The notes under the pieces are model-generated. The model was given only the letters and a program-made list of their open reading frames with translations, made no database searches and was not told the origin of the DNA. From the NCBI GenBank assembly GCA_950022295.1, contig OX465600.1, positions 20,869,282-20,933,281 of the forward strand: DNA of 64,000 nucleotides. The letters run 5' to 3'. The first letter of the stretch is position 1; the number at the start of each line of letters is the position of its first letter. Positions 58,060-64,000 of the stretch are shown piece by piece. This DNA is from Bromus sterilis. Taxonomy: Eukaryota > Streptophyta > Magnoliopsida > Poales > Poaceae. The translations under genes and the position numbers were made by a program.

Positions 58060-60157
58060 GGGAGTTTTCAAGCCGGGAGTTTGCTTTGTTTTGTTTTCTT
58101 TGCTGTAGTAACAAGTTAGACCCCAACTTACTCTTTTGTGTGGGAGAGAAACACGCTCCACTTGAACTAGAACTCCTCATAGGATTTGCATGCTTATTTC
58201 TTTTAGCTGTGAGTTGTTCTTTTTCTTTTCTTAGCTGCTGGTCTGTTTAGCTGTAGTGCTTTAGTTTTTCTAGAGCTTTTCTTTTCAGGTTGAACTTTCT
58301 ATAGGTTGCATGTTTTATCTTGTTAGAGAGTTTGCCTGTTGCACTGAGTTCTGTGTCTTGACTAGAAAGTAGGTAGTTAAAGTTGCTTTTCTCTTTGAAG
58401 TAGTAACTTGCAATAGTTTTGAGGTATTGACTAGAGTAATGTTTGACTTTTGGTGTCAAGAGCTCTTGCCTATTAGTGATAGATGTCGTATTTTGGGCAA
58501 TCCGTGTGTTTTTCGAAAACCAAAAACTCCTGTTGAGAACTCTAGCTACTAGATGGATCACTAACCTCTGGAGGGTTCGAATATTAGAGTACACTCACGT
58601 ACCATGAGTCGAGGATGCGCAAGGATAACCAAACCCCCATACACTCCTCCTCGGGGTACCTGTCTCTTTGTGAACCTCCTATTAGATTGAGAGTTACCGA
58701 TAATAAGTGCATGAGTTCTTCAGACTAATGTGAGTATTCGAAAGTTGACACTTCCACCTACCCATACTTTTTCTAGCCTCTTCGGTACCGTGCATTGCCC
58801 TTTCTCACCTCGAGAGTTGGCGCATACTTCGCCGGTGCATCCAAACCCTTGGCATGATACGCTCTGTCATCATAAGCCTCATTATATCTTTCCTCAAAAC
58901 AGCCACCATACCTACCTACAAGGCATTTCCATAGCCTTTCCGAGATACATTGCCATGCAACATCCACCCTCTCATGACTTGATCTTCATGTCATACATGC
59001 TACTTGCTTGATCGATGAGCCGCATGTTAGTTGGGCCTTGCCCTAATCATTGCTACATGACGCGCTAGTATCATTGCATATCCTGCTATCCTGGCAGAGG
59101 CATACATTTGCATCTTGATTAGTTACATTTTCTTTATGTGAGTACCTTTGTAAAGTGTGAAAGATCTCCTATATTCTTGTAAAATATAGAGTATTGCCCC
59201 TAAAGTGAGGAAAAGATCCCAAAGAGGACAAAATCAAAAGATCCCAAAGAGGACAAATGAGAGTTAAATAGAAAGAGCCATTGAGGCCACCAAAAAATAA
59301 AAATAAAGAGAAAAAAGAGAAAAAGAAAAATAAAAAGAGAGAAGGGGGCATACTACTATTCCTTTTGAGAGATCCACACTAGTACTTCATCTTCTATCCC
59401 TTGTACTCCATAGAGATTATCATCATGCATATAGCTATGTGGGGAACTTTTACACTATAGAACTTGGCTTGTATATTCCAATGATGGGGCTCCTCAAACG
59501 AGCTCTAGGTTTTCTTGAGCAAGCAAGTTAGATGCACCCCCACTAGTTCCATTGGAGAGCTTTTAGCTCACATGTGCATCCGTTGTATGGCAATCCCTAC
59601 TCCTCACATCATATCTATCATATGGCCTTCTCTCGCCTATGATTGTCCTCATTGATGTGAGCCTTTCACACACCTTTTTGTCTTCCTCCTCCACCTCTCC
59701 TTTCTGTTTCGCCTTTTAGGTGTCAACTTTCTTGCTCACGGTCATCCATTGCATGAGTGCTCAAAATATCGAAAGGGAGTGCATCAGTTTGACTTGTACC
59801 TGGCTAGTGGTCTGGGGACGAGTCCAGATAAGAATCCAAAGGAGACTAAGTGTGAAACTTTAGTAGATAGTTGTTCTCAACAACCTTTTTTCTCTTTCTT
59901 CCCAGTCCCTTTCTTGCACGCAAACACCATCTGGAGACATTCGAGTCACGGACAGCAAGAGCTCTTGCACCTTTTGTTCTTTTGTTGCTTAAGTTAATGC
60001 TAATATAGACTCTTGCCTGTTAAGACTTGAATTGAATTGCATGCTTTGATTGCTTTACTTAACAATCCTTATTTGGTTGTGTGGCATGTCACCACAGAAA
60101 TTATGCTTGTTATCATTTACCTACTCGAGGACGAGCAGGAATTAAGCTTAGGGATGT
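58060..60157 (+). other. E2 right half: F2-family 3' internal region and polypurine tract
   Basis: Up to about 58055 E2 follows E1. From there it matches the reverse complement of F2minus (50770 down to 48783). The junction carries a short repeat, AAGCCGGGAGTTT twice. The region ends with AAGCTTAGGGATGT (60144-60157), the F2-type polypurine tract, just before the LTR. No protein frame. Confidence 0.75.
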
Positions 60158-61797
60158 TGATACGTCCCAAACGTATCTATAATTTCTGCTTGCTCCATGC
60201 ATGTTTTGTGTGACTTTGCCATGTTTTGGTTGAACTTTATTACACTTTTAAACCAATTTGGACTAACCTACTAACTCAGTGCACCCAGTTGCCAGCTTCT
60301 GGTTTTCTGCTGTTTTTGTTTTTCAGGTTTTCCGGCTGATTAAAGTGCCCAAAAAATTCCACAAAAATTATATTAAAAATTAGCGTTCCGGAAGCCTCCG
60401 GAATAACCAAGGGAGAGAGCCGGGACCACCACCAGGGAGCCAGAAGGGTCCCTGGCGCGGCCCCAACCCTAGGGCGCGCCAGGCACCCTCCTGGCTGCCC
60501 TGGGTGGCCCCTCGACGCCCCCCTTCGCCTATATAACCCCCTCGGGGTAGAAACCCCTAAAAAAGAACTCTTTTTCGCGGAAACCTCTCTGTTCCGCCGC
60601 CGCCGCCGTTTTCAGATCGGGGCTGCCTGGAGAAGCTGCCCCGGCACCCTGCCAAAAGGATATCACCTCTCCGGGAGACCATCCATAGCCATGGACGCCT
60701 CCCGTATGTACCGTGAGTAGTCCCCCTTGGACCATGGGTCCGTGATCAGTAGCTATGTGATGTCCTCTCCCTCTTTTATGCTTCCACTTTCGAGACCTCG
60801 TGAGCTGCCTCACATGATCGAGACACCTATGTAATTTTCTGCTGTTGCTATGCTGAGTTTGTTGGGATCTGATGGATTATGAGACTATGTTCAGATTGTG
60901 ATGAGTAATATATTTGGTTTGCCCTTTTATATTTTGTTCTTGAGTAAATTCTTGCATGTTCTCCGTTGCAGTATTTGCTTTGGCCAAGTTATTTGCTTGC
61001 AACTCCAAGAGAGAGCGTTATGCTTGATTGTGGGTTCAGCCCCTTGATGTCTAGCTTGAGTGACAGAAACATGAGACTAGGGGATGTGCTGTTGCCACCA
61101 GGGATAAAACAACGGTGATTGTGCCTATTGGTGCAAGAATTGGTTACTTTACGCAAAGTTCTTTTAATGCAGTTGTCTGTTGCTTTGAGTTTAAACTTTG
61201 GGTGGGATTCGCAACTTAATACCAGCGAGATGTTCTGGATAGATATCTCAAGGTGGATGATTCGTAGTAGATGCAGATGGATTTCGGTCTACTTACCTTG
61301 GCGTACTGCGCATTGCTTTTGAGCCCATCCTTTCTTTGCAGCATAGTTAGCATTGCGGTGCCTTCATAATCCTGTCAATTGCCCAACTGTGATTTGTTTA
61401 CCTCGCTAGCATTTTTATCGTCTTTTGGGAGAGAGACATCACTAGTGACAATCACGGGACTCCGGTCCATCTTCATACCATTGTTCACACCTACTATTTA
61501 CCTTTCTGTTTTTACTTTTACTAGTACCTTTTTATCTCTTGCGTTTGATCCTTTGTAAACGACAAGGCCGGAGGAATTGACAACTCCTCTGAACTCGTTG
61601 GGAGCAAAGTTATTTATTTTGTGCAGGTCCACGACAACTCCACGCATCAGAATAATTTTTGGCGTCGTTGCCACCTATTGTACTTATCGTTGAGTCCTAC
61701 TGGAGACAAACCTTGGTATCTTTACTGAGGGAAATTACCGTTAGGCTGCATCTCAACCTTCCACTTGGGGTAACCAACGAGGGGCGAGAAGCCATCA
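60158..61797 (+). repeat. E2 3' LTR, F2-type throughout
   Basis: Starts TGATACGTCCCAAACG and ends GAAGCCATCA. Matches the E2 5' LTR only for the first 242 bp. The rest matches the F2 LTRs (TATA-like CCTATATAACC at 60528, a TTCCGCCGCCGCCG stretch, CATGGACGCCTCCCG, the AGATGTTCTGGATAGATATCTC block). Length is 1640 bp. Right-hand flank is CACCG, which does not match the left flank of E2 (GTTAC). Confidence 0.85.
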
Positions 61798-62674
61798 CAC
61801 CGCAATGCTAACTATGCTACAAAAGAAAGGAAGAGGTTCAAAAGGACGGGCAGTACGCCAAAATAAGTAGACCGTAATCCAACTGCATCTACTACTAATC
61901 ATCCACCTTGAGATATCTATCCAGAACATCTCGCTGGTATTAAGTTGCGAGCCCCACCCAAAGTGTAAACCCAAAGCAACAGACAACTGCATTAAAAAGA
62001 ACTTTGCGTAAAGTAAACAATCCTTGTAACCGCGGTTACAAGCACCGTTGTTTTCCCCTTGTGGCAACAGCACATCCCCTAGACTCATGTTTCTGTCACT
62101 CAAGCGTGTCATCGGGGGGCATGAACCCACAATCGAGCACAACGTTCCCTCTTGGAGTCACTACCTACTACTTGGCCAAAGCAATAAACAGCAACGGAGA
62201 ACATGCAAGAATTACTTAGGAACAAAAATATAAGAGATAAAATCAAATATATTAATCTATCACAATCTGAACAAAATCTCATAATCCATCAGATCCCATC
62301 AAACTCAACATAGAAATAGCAGAAGTATTACAAAAGTGCCTCGATCATGTAGGGAAGCTCACGAGGTCTAAACCATGAAGAACAAAGAGGGGAGGAGAAC
62401 ATCACATAGCTACTGATCACGGACCCATGGTCCAAGGAAAACTACTCACGAGACATCCGGGAGCATCCATGGTGGAGAGGAGACTCCCGGAGGTCAATCC
62501 TCCCTCTGGCAGGGTGCCGGGAAGAGGTCTTCTGGTGCTCCCGATCTTGGAAGCGCGGTGGCGGCGGAACAGAGGAGAGTTTGCGAGATAGGGTTCTTCT
62601 TCTATAGTTTCCCCGTGACGGAGAATAAATAGGCGAAGGGGGGCAGCCAGAGGTGGACCAGGGGCCCAGGCGCC
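61798..62674 (-). repeat. F2minus 5' LTR fragment
   Basis: About 98 percent identical by eye to 47575-48470 in the same minus orientation, so it is the partner LTR of F2minus. Its transcription-end third, the PBS and the gag start are missing on the left. On the right it is cut by the next LTR at 62675, with GCGCC as the possible target-site duplication. Confidence 0.82.
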
Positions 62675-64000
62675 TGATACGTCCAAAACGTATCTATAAT
62701 TTCTGCTCGTTCCATGCATGTTTTGTGTGATATTGCTATGATCTAGATACACTTTCATACACTTTTGATCATATTTGGACTAACCTATTAACTCAGTGCA
62801 CCCCGTGCCAATTCCTGTTTTCTGTTGATTTCTATTCCAGTTTTCCCCCATATAAAAAGTGCCAGAAAAATTCCGGGAAAAATACAAGAAAATCAGCATA
62901 CAGGAAGCTTCGAAAAGACCCCGGGAGGGGCCAGAGGGGAGCCAGGGGGGCCCAGGCGGCCACCCGTCACGGCCCCACCCCTGGCCGCGCCAGGGGGGCG
63001 CCTGGGGCCCCTGGTCCACCTCTGGCTGCCCCCCTTCGCCTATTTATTCTCCGTCACGGGGAAACTCCGAAAACAGAACCCTAATTCGCAAACTCTCATC
63101 TGTTCCGCCGCCGCGCTTCCGAGATCGGGAGCACCAGAAGACCTCTTCCCGGCACCCTGCCGGAGGGAGGATTGACCTCCGGAAGTCTCCTCTCCACCAT
63201 GGATGCTCCCCGGATGTCTCGTGAGTAGTTTTCCTTGGACCATGGGTCCGTGATCAGTAGCTATGTGATGTTCTCCTTCCCTCTTTGTTCTTCATGGTTT
63301 AGACCTCGTGAGCTGCCCTACACTATCGAGGCACTTTTGTAATATTTCTGCTTTTGCTATGTTGAGTTTGATAGGATATGATGGATCATGAGATTATGTT
63401 CAGATTGTGATTGAGTAATATATTTGGTTCTTATCTCTTATATTTTTGTTCCTAAGTAATTCTTGCATGTTCTCCGTTGTTGTTTATTGCTTTGGCCAAG
63501 TAGTAGGTAGTGACTCCAAGAGGGAACGTTGTGATCGATTGTGGGTTCATGCCCCCCGATGACACACTTGAGTAACAGAAACATGAGTCTAGGGGATGTG
63601 TTGTTGCCACAAGGGGGAAGACAGCGGTGCTTGTAACCGCGGTTGCAAGGATTGTTTACTTTACGCAAAGTTCTTTTAATGCAGTTGTCCGTTGCTTTGG
63701 GTTTACACTTTGGGTGGGGCTCGCAACTTAATACCAGCGAGATGTTCTGGATAGATATCTCAAGGTGGATGATTAGTAGTAGATGCAGTTGGATTTCAGT
63801 CTACTTACTTTGGTGTACTGCACGTGCTTTTGAACCTCGTCCTTTCTTTTGTAGCATAGTTAGCATTGCGGTGCGTTCATAATCCTGTCAATTGCCTTTT
63901 TGTAATTTGTTTACCTCGCATAGCAATTTTATCGTATTTTGGGAGAGAGACATCACTAGTGAACATCACGTATCCCGGTCCATATCCTCATCACTGTTTA
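62675..64000 (+). repeat. F2-type LTR, runs off the window
   Basis: Starts TGATACGTCCAAAACGTATC and is collinear with the F2 LTRs in plus orientation. TATA-like CTATTTATTCTCC lies near 63040. With an LTR length of about 1.62 kb the end is expected near 64300, so whether it is a solo LTR or a full element cannot be told. Confidence 0.85.

Noticed and set aside
61656..61680. Possible primer-binding site (TTTTTGGCGTCGTTGCCACC) ending the LTR at about 61655
   Set aside because: The sequence continues in line with the F2minus LTR down to GAAGCCATCA, so this is inside the LTR; the match to the PBS is imperfect.

Overview
The window looks like intergenic DNA from a large grass genome, most likely a Triticeae species (wheat, Aegilops or barley group). 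This is inferred from the transposon families present: a BARE/Angela-type Copia LTR, Athila-lineage and chromodomain Gypsy elements, a CACTA element with an ACCGGTT-rich subterminal region, and RTE-like LINE pieces. It also rests on one grass-type NLR resistance-gene fragment. Nothing prokaryotic is present. Apart from the NLR exon, I see no convincing host gene, no tRNA or rRNA gene and no CRISPR array.

Layout. 1-4217 is a scrambled minus-strand Copia remnant split by a complete Angela-like solo LTR (510-2181, TSD GTTTG). 4640-5863 is a second minus-strand Copia remnant (RT/RNase H and 3' LTR). 6228-6520 is a LINE-like 3' tail. 6588-8783 is the last exon of a CC-NB-LRR type gene lacking its P-loop half. 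9640-10400 is an RTE-like LINE fragment. 11406 to the right edge is one deep transposon nest. Its base is a chromodomain Gypsy (called G1 here) arranged LTR / internal / LTR / PBS / gag. The second LTR is split by a 16-kb CACTA element (19987-35974, TSD ATC), which itself holds a solo LTR (20351-24038, TSD TATAT). The gag after that LTR is interrupted at 38711 by an Athila-type element, E1. The 3' LTR of E1 is interrupted at 47156 by a minus-strand Athila-type element of a second family (F2minus, putative TSD GTCGC). F2minus is interrupted at 52909 by E2, whose left half belongs to the E1 family and whose right half belongs to the F2 family. A further F2-type LTR starts at 62675 inside the remaining F2minus LTR and runs off the window.

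How it fits together. The genes seen are transposon genes: a gag-protease-RT-integrase-chromodomain polyprotein in G1, gag-protease in E1, E2 and F2minus, an Athila-ORF1-like protein in E1, and in the CACTA element a TNP2 transposase, a second gene ending in an Ulp1-like protease region, and two small ORFs. Almost all carry stops or frameshifts. E2 gag-protease is the best preserved, with a single nonsense codon. The CACTA element is complete at its ends but its transposase is broken, so it would need outside help to move.

No clearly new biological system was found. The most unusual objects are the chimeric element E2 with discordant LTRs and discordant flanks, the tandem shared-LTR Gypsy, and a conserved-looking 119-residue coiled-coil plus membrane-segment ORF in the CACTA element. 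Family assignments come from recognised motifs and recalled consensus sequences, without any database search.
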